A stretch of 34,086 nt of DNA from assembly GCA_031276875.1 (NCBI GenBank), contig JAISMG010000008.1, positions 1 to 34,086 of the forward strand, written 5' to 3'. How positions within the stretch are numbered: position 1 is the first letter of the stretch; every line of letters starts with the position of its first letter. The DNA comes from Candidatus Peribacteria bacterium (GTDB lineage: Bacteria > Patescibacteriota > Gracilibacteria > Absconditabacterales > Absconditicoccaceae). Below are positions 26,296 through 33,103 of the stretch, piece after piece. A model generated the notes under the pieces. That model did not search any database, was not told the origin of the DNA, and saw only the letters and a program-made list of their open reading frames with translations. The position numbers and the translations under genes are program-made.

Positions 26296-27051
26296 TTAGA
26301 ATGCTGAAAGTGCTTGATTTTCTCTTTGTTCTCAGACGGAAACTATTTGTGGATTTAGACCAATGGAACATCAGGTATTTGGTTTATTTAAATATAAACG
26401 AGTATATGATGCCGTGGTTCCTTCCTCACTAATATTTACATCTACTACTTTTTTTAGATTTGTTATTTTCCGTGTTTTGGTATTGATGAGGACAACATCA
26501 TAAGGTCAAAAACTATCGCACTTATAGCAATCAACACTATGAGTTAATAAATATTCTCCTTGTATATCATAAATGGAAGAAAGCAGAAGTTCTGTATGGA
26601 GTACATCTTCTAATTGATGGGTAGAGATAGTATATTTTTTAATAAGTGAGGAAGTGTCTCAGATGAAAACAAGGTAAAGAATATCTCCATCTTGAACAAT
26701 ATCTACATAGTGTTGTTCCATAAAAGAAAATTCAGTGTTCTTAAGAGCTTGAAAACCTGCTAATCCAGAACCTGCACCAACAATAGTTCGTCAGGGATTT
26801 GTTCGTTCTATAAAAGCGTGAGGTCGTTTAGGAAAGTGTTCATCTTTGGTATTTTTTACAATGAAAGTATAATGAGATCAGAATTTTGCTATATAGAGAT
26901 TGTTTTCTTGTATGTCTTCTGCTAGTATTCTCATTTCTTGTATGGGAGGCAAAGTTTCTTGTGTTGGGGAAGGAGATGTTGATATGGTAAAATATACTAC
27001 TCCTATAAAGGCAACTATTACGATACCACTAATCAGCATTATTTTTTTCAT
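26296..27051 (-). CDS. Membrane-anchored extracytoplasmic protein, unknown
   Basis: The 251-aa product begins MKKIMLISGIVIVAFIGVVYF, a signal anchor, followed by a Pro/Ser/Thr spacer. The outer domain of about 200 residues is rich in beta-type alternation (HYVDIVQDGDILYLVFIGD, EYLLTHSVDCYKCDSFGPYDVVLINT) and has a CYKC pair. Four TGA codons (26878, 26791, 26371, 26332) are Gly, so the standard code would see only a short N-terminal piece. The promoter at 27093-27120 fixes the start at ATG 27051. It ends 28 bases before gatB, probably on the same transcript. The family is unknown; the repeated beta pattern could be a propeller-like fold. Confidence 0.65.
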
Positions 27052-27092
27052 TGGTGATAGGGAGTGGAATAAAAAAATAAAAAACTGACTGT

Positions 27093-27120
27093 AGAATAGT
27101 TTTTTCATAGAGAAATGCAA
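27093..27120 (-). promoter_or_regulatory. Promoter for the 27051 gene and gatB
   Basis: On the minus strand TTGCAT (27115-27120), 16 bp, TATTCT (27093-27098). It overlaps two upstream in-frame ATGs, ruling them out. Confidence 0.5.
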
Positions 27121-27138
27121 CGAAAAACACTGACTGCA

Positions 27139-27627
27139 TTATTTTATCACTCAAAATATCAATAAACTGGCACAAATAAGGATACTGATGGTGTTAGCCA
27201 GAGCAAGCCACCACAAGTTTTTTTTGAAGGGTAATGCAAATATCCGTTTTAAACTCAGCCCTTCAATCACTACGTTGAGAGTAAGTGCTAGAAGAAAAGC
27301 ACCAATCCAGTGAGAAATATGAAAGGTCGTTGTTGCACCAAACACTGACAAAAGAATTTCTAGAGCAAAACCAGATACAGGTATTCCCACTCGACCGATA
27401 AGCGTTGAAATTGCGTTCATACTTACTGCCATTATGCCGGATTTTATCCGTGATGTTTTGGCAAATATTTTGATAAACAGGAACTCAATAATCAATCACG
27501 GAATAATTACCATTCGGCTTAGCATTCCTTGTTCTATATAAATGGATGGTCGAATGATATTTGCACTGGTAGTGAGAGGAAGCAGAAGCAGGCAGAGTAT
27601 TACAATGCTTTTGCTAAATTTTGTCAT
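27139..27627 (-). CDS. Polytopic membrane protein with signal peptide, unknown
   Basis: The 162-aa product has an N-terminal signal (MTKFSKSIVILCLLLLPLTTSA), then three or four hydrophobic segments: MVIIPGLIIEFLFIKIF, ISHWIGAFLLALTLNVVIEGL and LWWLALANTISILICASLLIF. TGA at 27496 and 27151 are Gly; the first shifts the start back to ATG 27627. It follows the 27661-28551 gene by 33 bases and is probably co-transcribed. No family was recognised. Confidence 0.65.
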
Positions 27628-27660
27628 ATAAGGAGTAGATAAAAGGATAAAAAAACTGTA

Positions 27661-28551
27661 TTATATCTCTATTTCACAGGTTTCCAGAGTAAAGTGTTTG
27701 GTAGTTCAATATTCACCACTTTCTATTAGGTCCAGAATTCTTTTAACGATTATCTTTCCATTTTCAATACCAGCAAATTGTCGGTTTTTTTGGGATTGGG
27801 GCCCAACTGCATACAGTTTGTCATTGATAACGAAGTAAAGTATATCACCAGTATTATAGTGAACAAGGTTATCACCTCTATCATTTCTGTATCCTGCTAC
27901 AAAATAATTCGTCCCATCACTTCGTCCAAATCCTCCTGAAGTCATAAATTCGCAATCTTTATCATCAGCATTGCAAATATTGTAAGAATATTCCGTATTT
28001 ATCTGGTTGAGGAGTCCTTTCCCAATGAGTTTCTGTAGTATTTCTATCATATTTCCGTGAAAATTTTCATTCTTTTTTTGTTCTCGTGTTCGGTGGTTGG
28101 GAATTTCCGTCATTTCTGTATAATAACGATTGATGTCTCCTTCAGTATTCCCGTATCGGTCTCCTTTTTTCATACATACCATCGTTTGTCCTGATAATTT
28201 TTCTTCTACCTTTTTTGCTCGTAATTCGTGTTGTTGTACTATTTTATCATTGTAAATAAAAATCTGTGGATTAACTCCTCAACCTCCGTCTACTTTTGAT
28301 GTTTTTTCTTTTTTTGAACAGTTCTGGATGACATCATCTATGTTGATTGCTTTCAGCGATTTTAACTCTGATATGCAACTGCCAAAGTGTTTGGTAATCG
28401 TGCCGTTTTCTCCCACTGCTTCATTTGCTAGTTCAGCTTTTTTTTTCTCTTCTGATGCGGGAAGTTCTTTTGTAAAAAGGTTGAAATAAAAAGCTGCTCA
28501 AAGAGCGAGAAGTAAGATGACAGAAAGTCCGATGAGAAGAGATTTTTTCAT
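27661..28551 (-). CDS. Type IV pilin-like or anchored surface protein (tentative)
   Basis: The 296-aa product has an N-terminal hydrophobic helix (MKKSLLIGLSVILLLALGAAFYF) then a long hydrophilic outer domain with several Cys (FGSCISEL, IQNCSKKE, VCMKKGD, YNICNADDKDCEFM). A segment KKGDRYGNTEGDINRYYTEM is followed by NHRTREQKKNENFHGNMIEIL and a C-terminal part GTNYFVAGYRNDRGDNLVHY. The order resembles type II secretion/pilin pseudopilin proteins, where the C-terminal domain reports values from repeated strands, but no prepilin peptidase site (G|FTLxE) is visible, so I treat it as an anchored surface protein. TGA at 28498, 28279 and 27706 are Gly. The divergent promoter lies at 28593. Confidence 0.55.
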
Positions 28552-28592
28552 AGAGATACCTTATCAAGGTAAAATTTCTTTAAGTTGATGAG

Positions 28593-28620
28593 AAGATATG
28601 CTTTTTATGGAGAAATACAA
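28593..28620 (-). promoter_or_regulatory. Promoter for the 28551-27139 genes
   Basis: On the minus strand TTGTAT (28615-28620), 16 bp, TATCTT (28593-28598). It is divergent from the promoter at 28658. Confidence 0.45.
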
Positions 28621-28657
28621 TAGAAAGATAAAATTTGAAAAAAGCTGAAAAAAAAGC

Positions 28658-28685
28658 TTGTATTATTATTGCTAATTTATATAAT
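28658..28685 (+). promoter_or_regulatory. Promoter for the 28714 gene
   Basis: TTGTAT (28658-28663), 16 bp, consensus TATAAT (28680-28685). The transcript would start near 28692, about 22 bases before the ATG. Confidence 0.6.
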
Positions 28686-28713
28686 ATCAATGTAATAATA
28701 AAAATCCATTTAT

Positions 28714-28959
28714 ATGAAAAAGTATGAATTAGAAAAACTTGCACAATGTATTAGAAAATATGTTTGTGTAGGGAATGTAGGGGAAATTGTTAACGAATGG
28801 AATGAACAAATGAAAATTGTTCAATCTCAAAAAGAAAACATTGTTCCTGAGCAAGTGAGAGAGGTTGATAAAGATACCATTTATGAGGTAGCCTCTAAAT
28901 TCACACGTTGTGTGGATAAATTAGTTAACTGTGTTCTGAATGACTATGAAAGTCTGTAA
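28714..28959 (+). CDS. Small Cys-containing helical protein, unknown
   Basis: The 81-aa cytoplasmic-looking product has no signal or membrane segment. It has four cysteines (LAQCIRKYVCVG and TRCVDKLVNCVL) in two pairs near the two ends, framed by amphipathic helices. Such symmetric pairs could form a metal site or two disulfides in a helical hairpin. It has its own promoter with a consensus -10 and a clear terminator, so it is a stand-alone gene. No TGA codon occurs in it. No family was recognised. Confidence 0.7.
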   Translation: MKKYELEKLAQCIRKYVCVGNVGEIVNEWNEQMKIVQSQKENIVPEQVREVDKDTIYEVASKFTRCVDKLVNCVLNDYESL

Positions 28960-28976
28960 ATAGAACATCGTATCTG

Positions 28977-29015
28977 AAAAGAGTCTTTCTTGTTTCTATA
29001 GAAATACTCTTTTTA
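28977..29015 (+). terminator. Terminator after the 28714 gene
   Basis: AAAAGAGT (28977-28984) pairs with ACTCTTTT (29006-29013), with an inner TTTC/GAAA pairing, and then a U-rich tail. It begins 17 bases after the stop. The convergent Nudix gene stops at 29028, so it may serve both strands. Confidence 0.65.
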
Positions 29016-29027
29016 CTTTTCCGTTTT

Positions 29028-29585
29028 TTATCTCTTATAATAATTACACTTTTTATCATAAAAGGTATCTTTTAACCGTAAATCAATGTTTACCTTTGTT
29101 CCAAAAAATAACTCCTTTGGCAAATTATCAAGGGGAAAAAATCTGATTTCATCACATTTATTTGGCTCCATAATGGTGATTTCTCCTTCCCAATGCTTTA
29201 CAATTCCACCAATCTGGAGTTGTCTTCTTTCTCCAATACAATCTCCAAGATTGGCGATATATATATCATTTATATTTACACTAATTCATAATTCTTCTTT
29301 ACATTCTCTAGCGATACCTTCTTCAAAAGTTTCCTTTTTTTGTAAATGTCCGCCGGGAAGTCCCCGCGTTCCACCGCAGAAAGCATTTTTCCCTCTTTTG
29401 GAAAGAAGCAGTTCGTTGTGGTTATTTACGATTAAGGCATTTACTCCAATGGGAAGGTCGGTGTCCACTCTTTGAAATTCAGCTTTCATCGCTTGGATGA
29501 TGGTATCAATGCTTGCAGGGGCGATATGTTGTTCTTCCATCAGTCTTCTGAGGAGTACGAGTTGATTACTGTAAACGATACTCAT
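29028..29585 (-). CDS. Nudix hydrolase
   Basis: Nudix enzymes cleave nucleoside diphosphate-linked compounds. The 185-aa product has a complete Nudix box at about 79-100: GHLQKKETFEEGIARECKEELG, whose last Gly is TGA (29286). Before it NALIVNNHNELLLSKRG and GLPGG are the usual preceding strand and loop. After it come the strands VNINDIYIANLGD and HWEGEI with EIRFFPLDNLP. The N-terminal 45 residues (LVLLRRLMEEQHIAPASIDTIIQAM) are an extra helical part. I chose ATG 29585 because it follows the GIY-YIG gene stop by 41 bases; ATG 29627 is too close. The substrate is unknown. Confidence 0.9.
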
Positions 29586-29626
29586 TGTAATGTAGTAAGA
29601 GTATATAAAAGTTTTTTTAATACTCA

Positions 29627-29863
29627 TTACTGAGCGACTATCCATCTTTCAATATGTCCACTTTGTTTGATCTTCTTTTCCAAAAGAAGAGCTTCAGTTT
29701 TATTTGCACATTCAAAGGTTTTTTCTAATGTTCGTGTGCCAATTCTTTTTGTGGTTGCGGTATGTCATCTTTTATGTTCTTCTAATCTTCTCTCAAGACA
29801 TCAAGTAGCACCAACATAATATCTTTTTCATTTTAAAATATATACGCATCGTTGTTCCATCAT
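29627..29863 (-). CDS. Stand-alone GIY-YIG domain protein
   Basis: The 78-aa frame contains three TGA codons and vanishes under the standard code. It reads CVYILKGKRYYVGATGCLERRLEEHKRG: the VYIL and YYVGAT strands are the GIY and YIG motifs, the Arg in ERRLEEH follows in the usual helix, and TKRIGTRTLEKTFECANKTEALLLEKKIK gives the Glu of the active site. Short stand-alone members of the UvrC-type nuclease fold are common, and their role in DNA repair is mostly unproven. The start is one of two adjacent ATGs (29863 or 29860). It lies between tRNA-Lys and the Nudix gene and may be read from the tRNA promoter. Confidence 0.85.
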
Positions 29864-29913
29864 ATAACCTGATACAACTAAAAAATACTCATTAAAGATA
29901 TGAAGACTTCATC

Positions 29914-29986
29914 TGGGGTAGCTGGGAATCGAACCCAGGACCACTAGCTTAAAAGGCTATTGCTCTACCGACTGAGCTACTACCCC
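29914..29986 (-). tRNA. tRNA-Lys (anticodon UUU)
   Basis: The 73-base tRNA has acceptor GGGGTAG/CTACCCC, D-arm GCTCAGTCGGTAGAGC, anticodon loop CTTTTAA (anticodon TTT) and T-arm CTGGGTTCGATTCCCAG. CCA is not encoded, unlike tRNA-Ser in the same window. Pair 27-43 is a mismatch (A-G). Confidence 0.95.
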
Positions 29987-30024
29987 TCAGCGAATATCTT
30001 TATACTTTTTTTGAGTATTTTTTC
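29987..30024 (-). repeat. 38-bp direct repeat, copy 1 (tRNA-Lys leader)
   Basis: It is identical to 30101-30138, beginning TCAGCGAATATCTTTATACT on the plus strand. Each copy sits directly 5' of a tRNA unit and carries the -10 region. Confidence 0.85.
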
Positions 30025-30026
30025 AA
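29999..30026 (-). promoter_or_regulatory. tRNA-Lys promoter
   Basis: On the minus strand TTGAAA (30021-30026), 16 bp, TATAAA (29999-30004), about 13 bases before the tRNA 5' end. The second copy of the leader lacks the TTG of the -35 because the repeat ends there. Confidence 0.5.
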
Positions 30027-30033
30027 TTCAATA

Positions 30034-30100
30034 TTGGGAATCAAATCCCAGGACCACCCCCGCTTTAGCGGGGTTGCTCTACCGACTGAGCTACTACCCC
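30034..30100 (-). pseudogene. Decayed tRNA-Lys copy with a palindromic anticodon arm
   Basis: The 5' acceptor strand, D-arm and start of the variable/T region match tRNA-Lys almost exactly. The anticodon arm is replaced by CCCCGCTAAAGCGGGG, a palindrome with no proper 7-base loop. The T-loop has a base inserted and TTCGA changed. The 3' acceptor strand no longer pairs. It cannot be a normal tRNA. Confidence 0.8.
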
Positions 30101-30172
30101 TCAGCGAATATCTTTATACTTTTTTTGAGTATTTTTTCCCGCATTTACGCGAGGTTGCTGTACTTACTGAAT
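30101..30172 (-). repeat. Third, more degenerate tRNA-Lys-derived unit
   Basis: It consists of the second copy of the 38-bp leader (30101-30138) and a fragment reading, on the minus strand, CAGTAAGTACAGCAACC then a hairpin CTCGCG-TAAA-TGCGGG. The fragment is like the D-arm plus palindrome of the pseudo-tRNA, but everything after the hairpin is lost. rpmB ends 15 bases further on. Confidence 0.55.
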
Positions 30173-30186
30173 TTTGAAGCGATTTT

Positions 30187-30375
30187 TTATAAAAACCCTC
30201 TGAATTTTTTATACAGTTTGGAATTGATTTTTACTTTCACGCTAGACCCATCTTCAAGTTTTACTCGTTTATTGATGAGGTTAGGTTTAAAGGTTCTTTT
30301 GGTAGCTCTCATACTGTGAGACCTATTATTTCCTGATTGGGTTTTCTTTCCTGTGAAATAACACACTCTAGCCAT
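30187..30375 (-). CDS. rpmB: 50S ribosomal protein L28
   Basis: The 62-aa product [22 protein letters not shown] with [12 protein letters not shown] is clearly bL28. The first Cys pair of zinc-type L28 is reduced to one Cys ([10 protein letters not shown]). It is the last gene of the rplS-rplY-rpmB group and starts 39 bases after the rplY stop. L28 binds 23S rRNA near the exit site. Confidence 0.93.
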   Translation of the reverse strand: MARVCYFTGKKTQSGNNRSHSMRATKRTFKPNLINKRVKLEDGSSVKVKINSKLYKKFRGFL

Positions 30376-30414
30376 TAGTACATATACATAAGGTAAAAGG
30401 GAGAAAAAGCTGGA

Positions 30415-31038
30415 TTATTTGGCTTCTTCTGATTTATTTTCTTCTGGAACTGTAGCAGTATCAGTAGCGGCTTCTGCTGAAGTTTCTTCTACTTCATCAG
30501 AAAGTAATGCTATCGTTACTACTGGCAATTCTTCATCATCCAGAATTTCTACTTTGTTGGACACTTTCAAATCTTTGACAAATACTACATCATTGATAGT
30601 TGTGAGGAGAGAAGCATCAACCTCGATTTGATGAGGAAGGTCTTGAGGGAAGGCTTCTACTTCCACAGTATCTTTTACCAATTGTACTCTACCTTCATTG
30701 AGTTTTTCAAGTGGAGATTCTCCTACAATAACTACGGGAACTGCTGCACTTACCTTTTCCGTCCTACTTACTGCCAAAAAGTCAGCAGTGATAATTTCAT
30801 CACTTATGGGGTCAAGCTGAAAAGAATTGATAAGTATCAATTGGTTTATCTCTCCTGTTAATTCTACAGGAGTGGTATATCCAGAAGTCTTGTACACTTT
30901 AAGAAGGTCATTTTTGACACAACTAATGGTTTGGGGTTCTACGTGTTTACCATAGACTACTGCGGGCACTAGTCATAGTTTTCTCAGACTTTTTACCTTT
31001 TTCCCTAATAAATCACGTTTTTTTACAGCAAGTTTCAT
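30415..31038 (-). CDS. rplY: 50S ribosomal protein L25 (CTC form)
   Basis: The 207-aa product starts MKLAVKKRDLLGKKVKSLRK, then LGLVPAVVYGKHVEPQTIS, with Gly of KLGLVPAVVYG as TGA (30973). It has the usual L25 RNA-binding fold followed by the TL5/CTC extra domain (AAVPVVIVGESPLEKLNEGRV; DLPHQIEVDASLL). The C-terminal tail is Glu/Ala/Thr-rich and disordered. bL25 binds 5S rRNA. TAA stop. It lies 44 bases after rplS. Confidence 0.93.
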
Positions 31039-31082
31039 CTGTTCGTCATAAGACAAATAAAAAGACACCTTATTTTTTTCGT

Positions 31083-31472
31083 TTAAGCAACATTTTTGGT
31101 CAAATCCATTTCTCTTCTTTCTGGAGTGATTTTGCTTTTGAGTCTTGCATCTTTTCCGATTTTGTCTCTCATATAGTAGAGTTTGGATTGTCTGGTTTTG
31201 TACTCATCTAGCAAGAGCACTTTTTCAAATTTAGGGAAAGAAAGCGGATAGATTTTTTCTATACTTACTCCAGAAGCTGTTCCTCTGATAGTGAAAGTTC
31301 CATCAGGATGGTTGTCTTTTTGGGTTTTGATAACCAGTCCCTTAAATCTTCGGGTTCTTTCGGTGGAACCTTCTCCTACTTTTTCGTGAATTTCTAAATA
31401 CATTCCTTTTTTCACGGGGAGGAGGGAAGCTCCGTTTTTGTCGTATACTGATTTTAGTCTGGCATAATGCAT
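31083..31472 (-). CDS. rplS: 50S ribosomal protein L19
   Basis: The 129-aa product has the bL19 core: VKKGMYLEIHEKVGEGSTERTRRFKGLVI, GTFTIRGTASGVSIEKIYPLSFPK and KLYYMRDKIGKDARLK. L19 lies at the subunit interface. The first gene of its operon, it follows a strong promoter (31535-31562). The N-terminal part is shorter than in many species. No TGA codon occurs. Confidence 0.95.
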   Translation of the reverse strand: MHYARLKSVYDKNGASLLPVKKGMYLEIHEKVGEGSTERTRRFKGLVIKTQKDNHPDGTFTIRGTASGVSIEKIYPLSFPKFEKVLLLDEYKTRQSKLYYMRDKIGKDARLKSKITPERREMDLTKNVA

Positions 31473-31534
31473 TTGAAGAGAGATAAGATGATAAATTTTG
31501 CATACGTTGTCTGCTGTTTAATACAGTGAATGTA

Positions 31535-31562
31535 TGTATACGAATTCAGAAAGAGAAATCAA
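31535..31562 (-). promoter_or_regulatory. rplS operon promoter
   Basis: On the minus strand TTGATT (31557-31562), 16 bp, TATACA (31535-31540). The bases just before the -35 (TTTGAC) match those before the rpsL promoter, giving a shared TTTGACTTGATTT. Confidence 0.6.
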
Positions 31563-31571
31563 GTCAAAATG

Positions 31572-31597
31572 AAAAAAAACTCGTCTTTTTTACGAGC
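31572..31597 (-). terminator. Terminator of the rpsL operon
   Basis: On the minus strand CTCGT-AAAAAAG-ACGAG followed by eight T. It lies about 57 bases after the last gene of the rpsL operon and immediately before the rplS promoter. Confidence 0.85.
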
Positions 31598-31653
31598 ATT
31601 TTTATGTAGGGTAGCACAATATCAAAAAGCGTTAGTATCAACATCAAAAACTA

Positions 31654-31800
31654 CTACTTCATAGCTGCTTTGCTATTTACCACTTTTGCTTTTCGCTTTT
31701 TCTGGAGGTCGAGGAGTTTTCTTACGTCCATAATGACGGTTTTTTCTACTCTTACTAATGCTTTATTCAGCTTTCTTTTGGCATTGGTCTTTAATCTCAT
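31654..31800 (-). CDS. Small basic protein in ribosomal operon, unknown
   Basis: The 48-aa product is highly basic and helical (RLKTNAKRKLNKALVRVEKT, VRKLLDLQKKRKAKVV). It starts at ATG 31800, two bases after the stop of the preceding gene, ends in double TAG, and is the last gene before the terminator. A basic helical pattern and the rpsL-rpsG operon context suggest a small ribosomal or ribosome-associated protein, but I cannot match it to a named family. Confidence 0.6.
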   Translation of the reverse strand: MRLKTNAKRKLNKALVRVEKTVIMDVRKLLDLQKKRKAKVVNSKAAMK

Positions 31801-31802
31801 TA

Positions 31803-32072
31803 TTAAGAAATTTTAGATAATAAATCTGTATGTCCTTTAGCTTCTAGGATTTCTTTCACTTTGGCGTGAGAAATTCCAAATTTTTTGAGTCTGAGTTCTG
31901 CTTTTTGTTTGGTTCTAATAACTCGTTTATTTTCAGAGCCAAATTTTACCTCTTTTTGGAGGATGAGGATGTACCAATCAATCGCTTTCTCATATTTGGC
32001 AGAGGATTTTTTTCTGTGTCGCGTAATCCTTTTGAGGAGGTGGGCTATTTTTCTTCCGTTAGTATCTCACAT
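31803..32072 (-). CDS. Basic protein in ribosomal operon, second codon UGA
   Basis: The 89-aa product begins ATG TGA (Met-Gly), so the standard code would end it at codon 2. The sequence is strongly basic (GRKIAHLLKRITRHRKKSSAKYEKA; RVIRTKQKAELRLKKFGISHAKVKEILE), with a helical C-terminus that looks like a small RNA-binding fold. It follows rpsG by 33 bases. In most bacteria fusA comes here. A lineage-specific ribosomal or ribosome-maturation protein is possible. Confidence 0.65.
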
Positions 32073-32105
32073 TGTATCAAATGTTAAAGTATAAAGAGTT
32101 CTTTA

Positions 32106-32558
32106 TTAGTTGACATATTTTGCCATATAAGCAAAGGCTTTGTTGGCTTCAGCCATTTTGTGGGCTTCTTCTTTTTTCTTTACTGCACTTCCTTGGTTTC
32201 CATAGGCGGAAACGAGTTCTTCAGCCAGCTTTTTGTACATTGGTTTACCAGTTTTTCCTCTAGCGGCATCCAAAAGCCATTTTGTAGCAAAGAAAAATCT
32301 TTTTGCGGGTTTCACCTCAACAGGCACTTGGTAGACTGCACCTCCAATTCTTTTGGATTTTATCATCACATTTGGAGAAGCATTTTCGATAGCGGTTTGC
32401 ACTACAACGGCAGGGTTCATATGTCCGCTTTTTTTGATTTCTTTGAGAGCATTCTCATAGATTTTTTTTGCAACACTTTTTTTCCCATTTTTCATCAAGT
32501 GGTTGATGAGTTTTTCTTCATTGGAGTGTTGGATACCAGCATTTGTGGGTTTACTCAT
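32106..32558 (-). CDS. rp​sG: 30S ribosomal protein S7
   Basis: The 150-aa product matches uS7: KLINHLMKNGKKSVAKKIYENAL, NASPNVMIKSKRIGGAVYQVPVEV, and RFFFATKWLLDAAR with AEELVSAYGNQGSAVKKKEEAHKMAEANKAFAY. S7 nucleates assembly of the 30S head and lies at the exit channel. The start is ATG 32558, 33 bases after rpsL. No TGA occurs, which fits conserved highly expressed genes using GGN codons. Confidence 0.96.
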   Translation of the reverse strand: MSKPTNAGIQHSNEEKLINHLMKNGKKSVAKKIYENALKEIKKSGHMNPAVVVQTAIENASPNVMIKSKRIGGAVYQVPVEVKPAKRFFFATKWLLDAARGKTGKPMYKKLAEELVSAYGNQGSAVKKKEEAHKMAEANKAFAYMAKYVN

Positions 32559-32591
32559 AGTTCAGCAAGTTCAAAAGATTAAAAGTCAGCA

Positions 32592-33011
32592 TTATTTAGC
32601 TTTTGCTTTTTTGGCTCCATATAGAGAGCGAGATTTTTTTCTATTTGCTACGGGGTTTGCGTCGTATTTTCCACGTATAATATGATATTTTACTCCCGGT
32701 AGGTCTTTTACTCTCCCTCCACGAACCAATACGACACTGTGTTCTTGTAAAGAATGGGATTCTCCGGGGATATACGCAAGCACTTCAGAAGCATTGGAAA
32801 GTCTGACTTTTGCAAATTTTCTCTGTGCTGAGTTAGGTTTTTTGGGACCCATCACAGATACTTTGAGGCAGACTCCTCTTTTGAAGGGAGCGGGATTGGC
32901 GATTTTTTTATCTCCTTGGAGTTTATTGAGTCCAAACTGGAGAACGGGAGCTTTAGATTTGAATTTTTTCTTTGCTCTTCCTTGTTTAATGAGTTGGTTA
33001 ATCGTTGGCAT
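32592..33011 (-). CDS. rpsL: 30S ribosomal protein S12
   Basis: The 139-aa product starts [20 protein letters not shown] at ATG 33011; earlier in-frame starts lie within or before the promoter. [15 protein letters not shown] and [20 protein letters not shown] are the decoding-centre loops, with the wild-type Lys residues linked to streptomycin sensitivity. First gene of the rpsL-rpsG operon. The C-terminus is the usual basic tail. Confidence 0.96.
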   Translation of the reverse strand: MPTINQLIKQGRAKKKFKSKAPVLQFGLNKLQGDKKIANPAPFKRGVCLKVSVMGPKKPNSAQRKFAKVRLSNASEVLAYIPGESHSLQEHSVVLVRGGRVKDLPGVKYHIIRGKYDANPVANRKKSRSLYGAKKAKAK

Positions 33012-33068
33012 TACGCAAATGGTAGACAAATAAGTAAAGAACACCAAATTTTTATTACAGTGCAACTG

Positions 33069-33096
33069 TGTATATGGAATTGGAGACAAAAATCAA
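33069..33096 (-). promoter_or_regulatory. rpsL operon promoter
   Basis: On the minus strand TTGATT (33091-33096), 16 bp, TATACA (33069-33074). The -35 and its TTTGAC prefix match the rplS promoter exactly. It begins 8 bases after the stop of the rhuM-like gene. Confidence 0.6.
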
Positions 33097-33103
33097 GTCA
33101 AAG

